Source: Armigeres subalbatus
Taxonomy: Eukaryota > Arthropoda > Insecta > Diptera > Culicidae
NCBI RefSeq assembly: GCF_024139115.2
Contig: NW_026943127.1
Location: 434,001-498,000, forward strand
Length of the DNA stretch: 64,000 nucleotides
Reading direction: 5' to 3'
Part shown: piece by piece, positions 44,555-55,099 of the stretch
Position numbering within the stretch: the stretch's first letter is position 1
Layout of the letters: each line of letters opens with the position of its first letter
Translations under genes and position numbers: made by a program
The notes under the pieces: model-generated
What the model was told of the DNA's origin: nothing
Seen by the model: only the letters and a program-made list of their open reading frames with translations
Database searches by the model: none

Positions 44555-44990
44555 GTGATTTGAGCTATCTTAGCTGTAGCCAATGTGACTCAAGATCATA
44601 CACTCCACTACTTCAACATTTATGTGAACAGCAACGATGAAACCAAGTCGGTATCGTATCAAGAACGTCAAAGACGAAACACAAAGTACACTGTGAAAAA
44701 CGCATAAAGCGAATCCATATGTGTGACAATTTGATGAGAAACTAGATAAAACATACGCATAATCCCACCCTTATTTAACCCCAAGTTGAGATTGAATAAG
44801 AGTAGCCGATTATTACGGAGAAGCAAAATGTCAACTACGCAAAAAATCCGGTTAGTGCAGTAAGGGCTCAATACTGTGAAGGGTGCCCTGGTGCTTCACT
44901 CCCTAACCATTCATTCGTAGGCACGGTACGCATCACATCAATAATTAGGGGTCACCTGTATGGTGCACTCCTACCACTGGAACAGGCACC
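44555..44990. repeat. Dispersed about 0.45-kb repeat, copy 2
   Basis: See 43004-43480. Same orientation, starting about 1.55 kb downstream of copy 1. Differences are scattered and do not respect codon positions in any frame. Confidence 0.75.
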
Positions 44991-47640
44991 ACACGCCTAT
45001 CAGGGCTGTTCGTGGAGAGAAGTTTGACTTTACGTCAACTCTCAACAGCCGTTCTGTGGCCGAACTTTATTTCACAATGGAAGTTGGTTAATGTTAGATC
45101 CAACTTATGTGTTGGTCACCACAACCATGTTGTCATCACTCCTACCATGAGCACCAATCTGCTTCCGAGTTCCTGCCCATCCTCTGTAATTCAGCAATCC
45201 TGCCCTACTACTACTTCTTCTGTCATCCTTTTAAATTTATGATCTCTGCAAATTTATATTATGTCCAAGAACGGTACAGGTCCCGTCCTTAACGCTAGCC
45301 ATCGCTATTTGATATGGAATAATTTGGTGTAAGAACGTTCTCTGTGTACGTGAAGAACTAGTTATAAAAATCAAAATTTACGATAACAAAGTATTATAGT
45401 AAAAAATATTTGAAAAATACCTTTGACAATTTTAGTGTGCTAGCGATTAGTGGTGCCATCCTTCAGTGATGTTTTTTTACAAGAACAATAAAAACAAGAA
45501 CTTTTAAGCACTTACCCTCACCCGACAAACGAAAAGTTTTTTTTATTGAGAATGGGTCCGGTTAGTCAAAAGTTATGTCCAAAACTAGGGCATAATTAAA
45601 ATAATGATTGAGACAAAGGCAAATATAATGCGATGATCATTGGTATCGAAAATAAAATGCACGATCGCATTATTTCCAAACTAAGCTGCAGTAATACGCG
45701 CCTACAGAACCACCAAGCTGGGCTCGTAAAAATAAACTTAGTGTAAAAAGCTAGTTTTTGAATTAATTAACACTAAGCTATGTAGTGATATTATTCTAAT
45801 TGGGAGATGTTAATAAGTGAAAGAAGAATTCTATTTGACCACAAATCAAAAAGGCGATAATAACCGAAGCCATACATATTGTTCGATATATCTTGTATAC
45901 AAAAGAGTGGACATTGTTGACAAAACACACGGTCGCCAGCCCAATTTGTAGTTCTTTTCCAGCACGTCAACGTGGGCAGACGCCGTATTAACGGCCAGGT
46001 ACGACCATTCGTTCGGCGCTGATGTCGTCAGCTTGCGTTCCACCTTCGGTGTTTCTCGATGGCACTGTTTTTGTTTGCCTAACCGCGACCGCATTATGCC
46101 ACCTCTGATCACATCCCTGTTGCGTTGCGTGTGCGGTGGTCCATTTAAGACTAATCCGATTGGATCGGCGATATAATCCCAAAATACTATCTTGCATTGG
46201 AATGCACTTCAGAAAAGGGCCGCAACCGATCGAGAAAGTGTTGCCCGAGATGCGTGTCAGGTGAACGATATTTTCAACACGTAGCACGTGCACGCTGGAC
46301 GTCGAAGTAAACTAGTAGCTGATGAGGGACATCAATTAAGCGGATCTGAATCTGGTAGCAGTTCCAAATCAATTTTAGTGGCCTTTGGGCTATTGATTTT
46401 TCTGCGAGGCTCTGTGTATCAACAAAATATTGAACGAGCTGGCATTTTTATTGCTTTAGAATTTTTCAAAGACTTTTAGGTTTTTACGAAAATTCCTGCA
46501 AATGGTTGTGTATTGGTTGTACAATATTTGTAACTATTATATTCGCATGTATTATTTATTAAATAACAAGAAGACGTGTGAACGCTTGTGGTCTAAATAG
46601 GCTATTAGATGTACCGAAATGTAGTGTGTGCAAAAAAATATATTTCACGCTCTTACATTATCCAATTTTTCAAATTAGTGTATTAAACCGATTGTGACGG
46701 AGAAATAATAATAAACTTCATTTTGATCGATTATCACATTCACGCTAATACTTGTACGGTGCGATAGAAAGGGAAATATTTCCACTTGTTTGATCAAAAA
46801 CGGTTATCTAGATATGTATAAAAGTAGTGTAAACTATTTCTGATGGCTACAGTGCTCTTAAAATGATTTCTCCTAATCTCTTCGAAGCAATCGCAATAAT
46901 TTACACACAGTGGCAACACTTTTTAAACGGTTAACAGCCGAACAAATTGATGTCTTTGTTGGGTAGAGGACCGAGTTGTAAAGCGTGTCTATTAAAACGT
47001 CAAGAGTCAACTCCTTCACCCATGATGGGAATGAGACATTCTGGCGCGTACAATTTAAAACAACAATAACCGAAAGTAAGCTGCTAAGTGAGCAGACACC
47101 GTTACCATCAAATGGCGTTGAAGTGCGTTTCCCGCTCACAGTTCATCCGGGCGGATATGTGTGGTCAACGCTGCACGCCTTAAGTCGTCTTAGTCTATGG
47201 TGGCGCGCTGCGACAACGATTTATTTGCGCACGCGTGTTTTATTCAGTGCGAATTAGCATAGAAATATGTGCATGCATACATGTCTTGTCTATACTGTCG
47301 GGGAGATGCGATGCCCATCGGCGTGTTACCTGACGTATACAATACTTTTCTACATACAGCACAGATAGACACGCGGAATCTGATATGCGGGGCATCGACA
47401 AAAACGAAACAGCGTGCCAGAGGTTCCCTCTAAAGGACCAAAATGCAACGCGGGCGGAAATACCGATCACTTAAATTCTGACTCGGTTCCAGTTGTGAAC
47501 CGAAGTGAGCTCTCGCGACAATCGAAATTACTCACATTGCTTATGTCGCAACTGATTACGAGTAGTTTGCATAATGCCGTGCTTCTATTGCAAAAATAAT
47601 AATGTGTACGGTCATATCTTTTGGAAAAATAATTATGGAT
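44991..47640. other. Long stretch without a recognised gene
   Basis: Two GC-richer patches, 45950-46290 and 46985-47470, stand out from AT-rich DNA. The first has overlapping minus-strand frames of 88 and 101 codons. The second has a 90-codon plus-strand frame (46985-47257) lying 168 bp downstream of a TATAAAAG word (46817-46824). No domain is recognised in any, and neither patch matches another part of the window. Confidence 0.3.
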
Positions 47641-47641
47641 G

Positions 47642-47896
47642 CTGACCAGAATAGCAAATGGCTCTACATTCCATCTGCCGTTAAGTTAATATTTTATTAG
47701 TTTTTCCCAAGGTATTTCCTCAGTTATTAATTGAAAGTTTTTCTATACTCGCTATTGCATGAGTATGTATCTTGTATGATAAGTATAATGGCCAGGGGCC
47801 AAGAATGTTTCCCACCCGAAAACATCCTAAGTTGGACCAAGAATCGAACTCGCCATCACTAGATTGGTAATCCTACGCCTTTGCTCGCAAAGCTTT
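47642..47896 (-). mobile_element. SINE family B (minus strand), worn
   Basis: Body and box B (GAGTTCGATTCTTG on the minus strand) match 6197-6445 and 51557-51815. The (GAA)n tail is lost and the head ends at AAAAGCTTTGCGAGCAAAGG. Confidence 0.72.
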
Positions 47897-48096
47897 TAAG
47901 GTAATTTTAACGAAATGTTGAGTGAGATGTGTTATTTACACTGCGTGAGTTTCATTGCGATATTTCAGGAGTTTCGAAAATACAGTCGCAGGAACAGCAT
48001 ATGCGCGAGAAAATTTTGTATGCAATATCCGCAAAAACCCACATTTCATTAAAAGATGTTGGTATTATTGTTTCATTTCATTTATTTAGTCTACAT

Positions 48097-49089
48097 CTAA
48101 ACAGATAACACTGAATCAACAATTTGACGCCACAATACACGGTTCGAGGCCGCATCTCTCCATCCTCGGATACGCCCCACGCTCGCCAAGTCGTTTTGCA
48201 CCTGGTCTGCCCATCTCGCTCGCTGCGCTCCACGCTGTCTCGTACCTGCTGGATCGGAAGCGAACACCATCTTTGCAGGGTTGCTGTCCGACATTCTTGC
48301 AACATGTCCTGCCCAACGTACCCTCCCGGCTTTAGCTACCTTCTGGATACTGGGTTCACCGTAGAGTTGCGCGACATCGTGGTTCATTCTTCGCCGCCAC
48401 ACACCGTCTTCTTGCACACCGCCAAATATGATCCTAAGCACCCGTCTCTCGGATACTCCGAGTGCTTGCAAGTCCTCCTCGAGCATTGTCCATGTTTCAT
48501 GTCCGTAGAGGACAACCGGTCTTATTAGCGTCTTGTACATAACACATTTGGTGCGGTGGCGAATCTTTTTTGACCGCAGTTTCTTCTGGAGCCCGTAGTA
48601 GGCCCGACTTCCACAGATGATGCGCCTTCGTATTTCACGACTAACATTGTTATCAGCCGTTAGCAAGGATTCGAGGTAGACGAATTCCTCGACCACCTCG
48701 AAGGTATCCCCGTCTATCGTAACACTGCTTGCCAGGCGGGCCCTGTCGCGCTCGGTTCCGCCCACAAGCATGTACTTTGTCTTTGCCGCATTTACCACCA
48801 GTCCAGCTTTTGTTTCTTCACGTTTCAGGCGGGTGTACAGTTCAGCTACCTTTGCAAATGTTCGGCCGAAAACGTTCATGTCATTCGCGAAACAAATAAA
48901 TTGACTGGATCTGTTGAAAATCGTACCCCGGTTGTTACATCCGGCTCTCCGCATGACACCTTCTAGCGCAATGTTGAACAACAGGCACGAAAGTCCGAAA
49001 TCTTCACACAGTTTTGCACACCATCCACCGTTGCTTTGATCAGTCTGGTAAGCTTCCCAGGGAAACTGTTCTCGTCCATAATTTTCCAT
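48097..49089 (-). pseudogene. RTE reverse transcriptase, palm to C-terminus (minus strand)
   Basis: The 330-codon frame contains GLSCLLFNIALEGVMRRAG, then CFANDMNVFGRT, VNAAKTKYML, FVYLESLLTADN, LYGHETWTMLEE, RRRMNHDVAQLY and RWAGHVARMSDSNPAKMV. Motif C reads FAND rather than FADD (48880-48891): the first catalytic Asp is Asn. The RQGD part of motif B is deleted just before GLSCLLF, which also shifts the frame against the upstream part (48963-49451). Either lesion alone should abolish polymerase activity. Confidence 0.9.
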
Positions 49090-49451
49090 AGCTCTACGCG
49101 GTCTATACTGTCGTATGCCGCCTTGGAATCAACGAACATATGGTGCGTTGGGACCTGGTATTCACGGCATTTTTGAAGGATTTGCCGTACAGTAAAGATC
49201 TGGTCCGTTGTCGAGCGGCCATCGACGAAGCCGGCTTGATAACTTCCCACGATCTCATTCACTAATGGTGACAGACGACGGAAGATGATCTGGGATATCA
49301 CTTTATAGGCGGCATTAAGGATGGTGATCGCTCGATAGTTCTCACACTCCAGCTTGTCACCTTTCTTGTAGATGGGGCATATAACCCCTTCCTTCCACTC
49401 CTCCGGTAGCTGTTCAGTTCCCAGATTCTGACTATCAATTTGTGCAGGCAA
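48963..49451 (-). pseudogene. RTE reverse transcriptase, fingers (minus strand)
   Basis: Encodes EEWKEGVICPIYKKGDKLEC, NYRAITILNAAYKVISQI, GFVDGRSTTDQIFTVRQIL and HHMFVDSKAAYDSIDRVELW (motif A with Asp). It then reads through KISDF into the wrong frame at the motif-B deletion. Overlaps the frame at 48097-49089 because of that deletion. Confidence 0.88.
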
Positions 49452-49780
49452 GTGGCCAGCTTTTCCGGGCCCATCTTGATGAGCTCAGCTCCGATACCAT
49501 CCTTACCAGTTGCTTTATTGGTCTTTAGCTGTTGGATGACATCTTTAACTTCCCTCAAGGTGGGGGCTGGTTGGCTTCCTTCGTCCGCTGAACTGACGAA
49601 GTCATCTCCTCCGTTGCCTTGACTTTCACTGCCTGTACTCTCAGCGCCATTCAAATGTTCTTCGTAGTGCTGCTTCAACCTTTCGATCGCCACACGTTCG
49701 TCCGTTAAGATGCTCCCATCCTTATCCCGGCGAATTTCGGCTCGCGGCACGAATCCTTTGCGGGATGCGTTGAGCTTCTG
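49298..49780 (-). pseudogene. RTE linker and pre-RT segment (minus strand)
   Basis: The frame starting near 49750 encodes IRRDKDGSILTDERVAIERL, KQHYEEHLNG and VIQQLKTNKATGKDGIGAEL, the region between endonuclease and RT. It drifts out of frame after IVRIWELNS, where a base change separates it from the 48963-49451 frame. The charged linker upstream (49780-50150) is present but frame-broken. Confidence 0.85.
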
Positions 49781-50149
49781 ATAGAACTTAGCGTGTTTCT
49801 TGAGAACGGCACAGCTGTTCCATCTCCTCGCACTCCGCTTCTTCTAGGCGGCGTTTCTTCTCATGAAAAAGGTGGGTCTACTGTCTCCGCTTCCGTCTAT
49901 AACGTTCCACGTTCTGCCAGGTACCGGGACCACCCGCGCTGCGCCCTTCTCCTCCAGAATCTGTCTGCACTCTTCGTCGAACCAATCGTTCCGTCGACTT
50001 GTTCTCCGCTGCGTCGTTAATGACTACTTTAACTGTATTTCAGCAGTCCTCAAGAGGGGCCCCATCGAGCTCATCCTCTTCCGGCAACGCTGCCTCGAGA
50101 TACTGCGCGTATGCAGTGGCGATATCAGGTTGCTTCAGTCGCTCTAGGA

Positions 50150-50945
50150 CGTACAGCGGCGGTCGTCGGTACCGAACATTATTGATGACGGATAGTTTTG
50201 GGCGCAGTTTAACCATCACCAGACAGTGGACAGAGTCGATGTTAGTGCCACGATATGTCCTGACGTCGATAATGTCGGAGAAGTGCCGTTCGTCAATCAG
50301 AACGTGGTCGATTTGTGATTATGTCTGCAGTGGTGATCTCCAGGTGTACCGATACGGGAGGCTGTGTTGGAAGCAGGTGCTGCGAATGGCCATATTCTTG
50401 GAGGCAGCGAAATCAATTAGTCGTAGGCCGTTTTCGTTCGTCAGCCGGTGAGCGCTGAACTTCCCAATAGTCGGTCTAAACTCCTCCTCTTGGCCAACCC
50501 GAGCGTTCAAATCTCCTATGATGATTTTGATGTCGTGGCTTGGGCAGCTGTCGTACTCACGTTCCAGCTGCGCGTAGAATGTGTCCTCATCATCATCAGT
50601 GCTTCCGGAGTGTGGGCTATGGACGTTGATTATGCTGAAGTTGAAGAACCGGCCTTTGATCCTCAACTTGCACATTCTTTCATTGATCGTCCACCACCCG
50701 ATCACGCGCCTTTGCACATCGCCCATCACTATGAAAGCTGTTTCCAGCTCGTGTGTGTTGCCGCAGCTTTGGTAGATGGTATGATTACCTCTAAACGTTC
50801 GCACAATTGATCCCTTCCAACAAACCTCCTGCAGCGCTACGATGCCGAATCCACGATCCTTGAGCACATCGGCGAGTGTGCGTGTGCTCCCGCAGAAGTT
50901 TAGAGATTTGCAGTTCCACGAACCGAGTTTCCAATCGCTAGTCCC
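50150..50945 (-). pseudogene. RTE AP-endonuclease domain (minus strand)
   Basis: Main frame 50319-50867 (182 codons), with homologous residues upstream to about 50945 (KLGSWNCKSLNFCG). Motifs: GIVALQEVCWKG (metal-binding Glu of the LQE box), NFSIINVHSPHS, and KIIIGDLNARVG (GDxN). A stop at 50319 precedes [21 protein letters not shown], found in another frame down to about 50150. The final SDHY motif reads SVHC, losing the catalytic Asp. The domain nicks target DNA for target-primed reverse transcription in active elements; here it is dead. Confidence 0.9.
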
Positions 50946-50955
50946 TTTTTTTCGT

Positions 50956-51453
50956 CGCAGTGGTCTTCGCCAATGGTTCCGGTCCGTACTCTATTGTTGA
51001 TTGTTCGTTGCGTATGTTTTTTTAAAGGCTGGCTTACAGGGCCGGACACCAAACTCTCTAAATTTCCGGAGGACCATTACTTTTTATTTCCGGTGGACCA
51101 TGGTGCACAGTTTCACTTGGAGTCCCTCGCTGGCACTCGGACGATGATCAGCCGCCCCTAACATGGAGAACAGACGCTGTTGTGAGCCGATCCTGACATG
51201 GAGAACAGACGCTCAGTAAGATTTGCACCTCCGGAGAGGATCAACCCCCCTTCCCTGTCAGCATACGACCATAGTTCCCACCGGGGTTGGTTACCCGATC
51301 TTCCCTAAAGTTGCTCGTATCCCGGCCAGCACCATGGGGAGGTAGGGATAGGAGTTGCTGGGTAAGAGGCTAAGGACCGCAAAATGGGGTCTATTTTATT
51401 CCTTTAGGTACGCGAAGTACCAATGGAACGCTTTACCCAGCATTTGCCGTGCC
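50956..51453 (-). promoter_or_regulatory. RTE 5' UTR with internal duplication
   Basis: About 500 bp upstream of the endonuclease frame, containing GACATGGAGAACAGACGCT twice in tandem (51160-51215). The same unit minus the ORF is inserted alone at 19731-20234. Non-LTR elements generally carry an internal promoter in this region; no specific core motif can be assigned. Confidence 0.6.
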
Positions 51454-51556
51454 AGTATTATTGTATTATTGTATACCAATTATCCCAAAAAACACCAGAG
51501 TTGAGACGGAACGAAAGATGCTGGGCTAGATAGAAAACATTAGCTTTGGAAGCATT

Positions 51557-51815
51557 GGGTCTCCAGTAGCTTTGCGAGCAAAGGCATAGGATTACCAATC
51601 CAGAGTTGGCGAGTTCGATTATCGGTCCGGTCTAGGATGTTTTCGGGTGGGAAACATTCTCGACTCCCTGGACATATTGCATCTATTGTACCTGCCATAC
51701 AAGATACATAATCATGCAGAAAGCTTTCAACTAATAACTGAGGAAATGCTAATAGATTACTAAGTTAAAATGCAGGCTATGTTCCAGTTGAAACGTAGAG
51801 CCATAGAAGAAGAAG
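51557..51815 (+). mobile_element. SINE family B (plus strand)
   Basis: GGGTCTCCAGTAGCTTTGCG head, GCGAGTTCGATTATCGG box B, body GGATGTTTTCGGGTGGGAAA, tail ATAGAAGAAGAAG. A possible 7-bp TSD GAAGCAT lies at the ends. The most complete copy of the family here. Confidence 0.82.
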
Positions 51816-51861
51816 CATCCAAAAATTGTTGTTTCGGAACATAAAATGATTGATTGACCTG

Positions 51862-52161
51862 TCCCGTCAACTTTTTATTGGCTAATAACACCAACGTCAA
51901 CATTTTCGGTTATTGGACCAATTTCAGGTCAACTTTGCAAAGAAATACTCATATGTGTTGGTGCTTTTATAAAATGAAATAATTAAAAAAGTGCTGAGAT
52001 CTAATTTTGGACCGATGCCAGATTTTGGGAAAACATCATTCTTCAGAACGGTTTACAGAGTACTTTTTGATTTTTTGTTAAAGCTAGAGGTATACTAAAG
52101 TATAGATTCTTTGAGAAAGTTGACCTAAATTAGTCGAATAATCGACTTTGACGGGACGGTT
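51862..52161. mobile_element. Possible MITE with GTCCCGTCAA ends
   Basis: CCTGTCCCGTCAA at the left and the complement of CCGTCCCGTCAA at the right, with TTGA on each side. Both ends are followed by AT-rich, partly complementary sequence. Ends differ by one base, so boundaries are tentative. Confidence 0.45.
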
Positions 52162-52164
52162 GAA

Positions 52165-52860
52165 AGCCGAAAAATCATGGGTACTTCTAGGAAATCTATG
52201 AGTACTTCTAGGAAAGTAGTTCAAGCAATTGGATGAGTTGAATAATTCAAGTGAAATAGTCACACGTAAACCAAGTTTACATATTGTAATTAATTTCCTT
52301 ATAATTTATTGACAATCGGTTGAAAGAATTGTGTTTGGCAGTACATAGCACTAAGTGTACTAATCCACCCCTGATTTTTTTTTGTAAAGGTATAAAGTCA
52401 AAATCTTCTTTTTGAATCGCGGACATAGGTTTGTAAGCACCTCGTTATTTTTAACGCAGTACGAAGCACTTTTTCCTCCAAATCCTTTTTGAGACCATGG
52501 TCAGAAAAAATTGAAAAAGGGAAGAACACAAAAGTTCAAATATACCATCGTATTCAAATAAACTCTTAGCTTAATGTTTTCGCTACTTTCGAATGTTGCA
52601 ATGTTTCATCGTCCACTCCCTTTATAAAAAAGCCAAGCTGAGATATATTTAATCCGAATTTGTCTGAAATTCTTTCTAAACTGTACCCTTTGTTCGACCT
52701 AGTCATGATAGGGCAATTTGTTTACAACTTTTTACTTTTATGCGTCTTGAATTTGAACTCGCTATTTCCCAAGTTCCAACTAATTTGATGCATTTATCAG
52801 AAACAACTGTTAGTGTTAGTGTTAGTTACGACTGTTCCTTTTGTGTTTTGATCGAATATT
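52165..52860. other. Intergenic, no gene seen
   Basis: AT-rich; no supported feature. Confidence 0.35.
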
Positions 52861-52861
52861 A

Positions 52862-53325
52862 AACAATGACAGCAATCGCTGCGCTACAAAGTGACCACCC
52901 AAAACACCTATGGATCCAGGCCATCCTCGCTGGTGAATAATAATCGACAACCTTCGCCTGGATTCCTGAGCACAAGGCCGGCGTTTCACAACATTGTTTC
53001 CCTTGGTTGACGTTAAAGCCTGGATCAAAAAGATCGTCATCCAGGATTGAGAAAACCAATGGGCTGCTTCCAGAATCATGAAATTGCGGAAGGTCATTCT
53101 GGAAGATTCTCACATAATTTCGGCGGAAGGCCCTTTCGTACCATTTGTGACATCTGCGGAGTACAAAACTCAGTGGAACATGTGATTTGCCGATGTCCAA
53201 AGTTTGACATTCCTCGTTCCAGCTATGGAATACCGACAAACATTCGAGATGCTCTTGCTGACGATACCGCTAGCTTATCTGTCCTTATCTGCTTTTTCAA
53301 AGGACTGTACCACCAGATGTAGATC
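52862..53325 (+). pseudogene. LINE RNase H and C-terminal zinc-knuckle fragment
   Basis: Plus-strand remnants: ALQSDHPKHLWIQAILAG; TFAWIPEHKAGVS (from the RNase H segment usually reading W-PGH-G); WIKK; then an open 91-codon frame (53047-53322) with HNFGGRPFRTICDICGVQ and SVEHVICRCPKF (CCHC-type knuckle) and PTNIRDALADDTASLSVL. This layout is that of I/LOA/Jockey-group ORF2 C-termini. Frameshifts and stops separate the pieces; RT is absent, so it is strongly 5'-truncated. Overlapping minus-strand frames are shadows. Confidence 0.72.
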
Positions 53326-53526
53326 CAGTTTGACTTTCCGGGCACCACAACCCAGAAATAAGTCCCACCCATGAAGGTGTGCTAGCCTCCATGGCAGTAT
53401 CTAACATCACTAAACAGTTAAAATTACTCACAACTTCAAAACACAACATAAAATTAGACGCTAGATTTTCATTAAATATAATAAGAAAAACAACAATATA
53501 AGTGATCGATACAAAAATATAGCAAA

Positions 53527-54268
53527 TTATCTATCATCTGGTTTCCAGGTACATTGTCTCTGCCTAAACTCACGAGATTTAACATTTCTTGGCCACGTAG
53601 ACGGCATCATAGCAATTGATTTCCATTTCCGATTCAATACAATTTTGAATGAGATATAATCTAGAGAGCTGGTATCGACCCATCGCGGTACTAATTTCCT
53701 AATACTTTTGCATTCAGTATCACAGGCACCCAGACATCTAGATACCATCACTTGAACGTCGTCTTCAGAGACACTGCTGTCGATATTTGTAAGCAACAAT
53801 GCGAAACTATAATTAGCGCCATTCGATACTCTCGCAGAATCATCCAGAAGTGTTTGGTCTGATGAACCAAATGTAAACGGAACGGATCACTACAAACGAT
53901 TTGATTTGGAGTAGAGAGTTTCATAACAGTATCCGAGCTGCATTCTCCATTCGAAGAGAGCATAGACATTATTGAATCAATTTTTGCCTTGAGCTCAATA
54001 ATGTCATCATGAAGTACGCATTTCGGACCCACAGATTTTTGAACTTTTGCGGTTGATACGTTTCTCTCCTTTTTCTCATTCCTCCACTGTACGAACTCAG
54101 TAAAATAATCATCACACAACCAAAAGCTGTTTCTGTACGGTGGCGACACAGCAGCAAGTTGTTCTCTGTTCAACCCAACACGTGGTAAACTTCGTCGCAC
54201 GTTCCATTACAATATATGTGAGGCTGTTCTTTTATTATGACGGGATGGTGGCACTTTTTGCAATCCAT
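53527..54268 (-). pseudogene. CR1/L2-like LINE ORF1, inverted (minus strand)
   Basis: Begins at an ATG (54266-54268) with MDCKKCHHPVIIKEQPHIYC and GTCDEVYHV, a PHD-like Cys/His pattern (C-x2-C, C-x3-C, then H). It continues, after a frameshift near 54180, through a region with KERNVSTAKVQKSVGPKC. A second frameshift near 53800 leads to LLTNIDSSVSEDDVQVMVSR and CTWKPDDR-stop (53527), a nucleic-acid-binding C-terminal module typical of such ORF1s. Orientation is opposite to ORF2, which starts directly to its right. ORF1 packages LINE RNA in active elements. This one is dead. Confidence 0.75.
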
Positions 54269-54309
54269 AGCGATCTTGAAGCAACTATATTTTCTAGTTT
54301 TCACACGAT

Positions 54310-55099
54310 ACGGCGGCCAGATAGAGGTGTTGAGATATTGAAATCACGGGTTTCAACTAGCAAGTGATGCAACATTTTTACAGTGCTTAGAAGACTCGTG
54401 GCTACCGAATGTGCTTGACGATAAAAGAAAGAATTTGATTGTTGGTGATTTCAATATCGACTGGTTAAAGATATGTGACAAGCGTGAGTTGAAAAATGTT
54501 ATGGATTCAGTGTCATTGAGACAAGTCATTCAATTTCCCACTCGCGTTAATATCAGAAGCAGTACCATGATTGACTTAGCATTTACAAACGATGATAGAA
54601 TAATGGCCTTCGACTTGATGGTGACAAGTTATCGGATCATGAAACGATTGGATTTTCATGTCAATCTCAAACGTTGGAAAGAAACTCAACTAAAATTAAG
54701 ATTAAATGCTGGAAAAAATACTCAAAGCAAAATTTGTGTCGTAAGCTGCAAGAAAAGATGCAAAATTTTGAATCCTTCGATTCCACGGATGATTGTGCAT
54801 CTATTTTGAGCGAGTCCTTAGAATCGGCGGTGAATGAGTTGGTTACAGACAAGGTGGTAGACATTTATAATGATTGCGCTTGGTATAATGGGAGGTTGCA
54901 TGGTATGAAAGAGGCTAGAGATAGAGCATATGCTGCGTTTCGAAGGACAGGCGATCGCAATGAATGGCAAATATATCAGAGGATTAGAAATAAATATGTT
55001 ATGAAAATTCGAAAGACAAAGTCGCAGTATATCAACAAAGATATACAAGACTGTAAAGGTGACTCACACAAAATATGGAAAGTTTTGAAAAAGTGTTGA
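54310..55099 (+). pseudogene. CR1/L2-like ORF2, endonuclease end and linker
   Basis: Endonuclease pieces RRPDRGVEI, then KNLIVGDFNIDWLK (GDFN motif) and STMIDLAFTNDDRI in the 54411 frame. After a shift, linker residues in the 54674 frame (NDCAWYNGRLHGMKEARDRA, YQRIRNKYVMKIRKTKSQYI) end at a stop at 55097-55099. The catalytic SDH near 54640 reads SYRIM, so it is lost or frame-broken. Confidence 0.8.

Larger units (their letters stand above)
48071..51453 (-). mobile_element. Full-length RTE LINE, inactive (minus strand)
   Basis: About 3.38 kb between 9-bp direct repeats GTATTATTG (48062-48070 and 51455-51463, with one extra base at the 5' side). Order on the minus strand: 5' UTR of about 500 bp, AP-endonuclease, basic linker, RT, C-terminal domain, short tail with AATGAAATG-type repeats. 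Length and layout are those of a complete RTE. Frames are broken at several places (below). It is the reference for the fragments at 650-2345 and 19731-20234. Confidence 0.93.

Noticed and set aside
43004..44990. Pair of LTRs
   Set aside because: No TG/CA ends, no target duplication, no primer-binding or polypurine tract, and only a Helitron-like fragment, a hairpin and a MITE lie between.
48124..50451. Plus-strand frames of up to 150 codons across the RTE
   Set aside because: Antisense shadows of endonuclease and RT coding on the minus strand.
52822..53239. Minus-strand frames of 91 and 126 codons
   Set aside because: They overlap plus-strand RNase H and zinc-knuckle coding and are antisense shadows of it.
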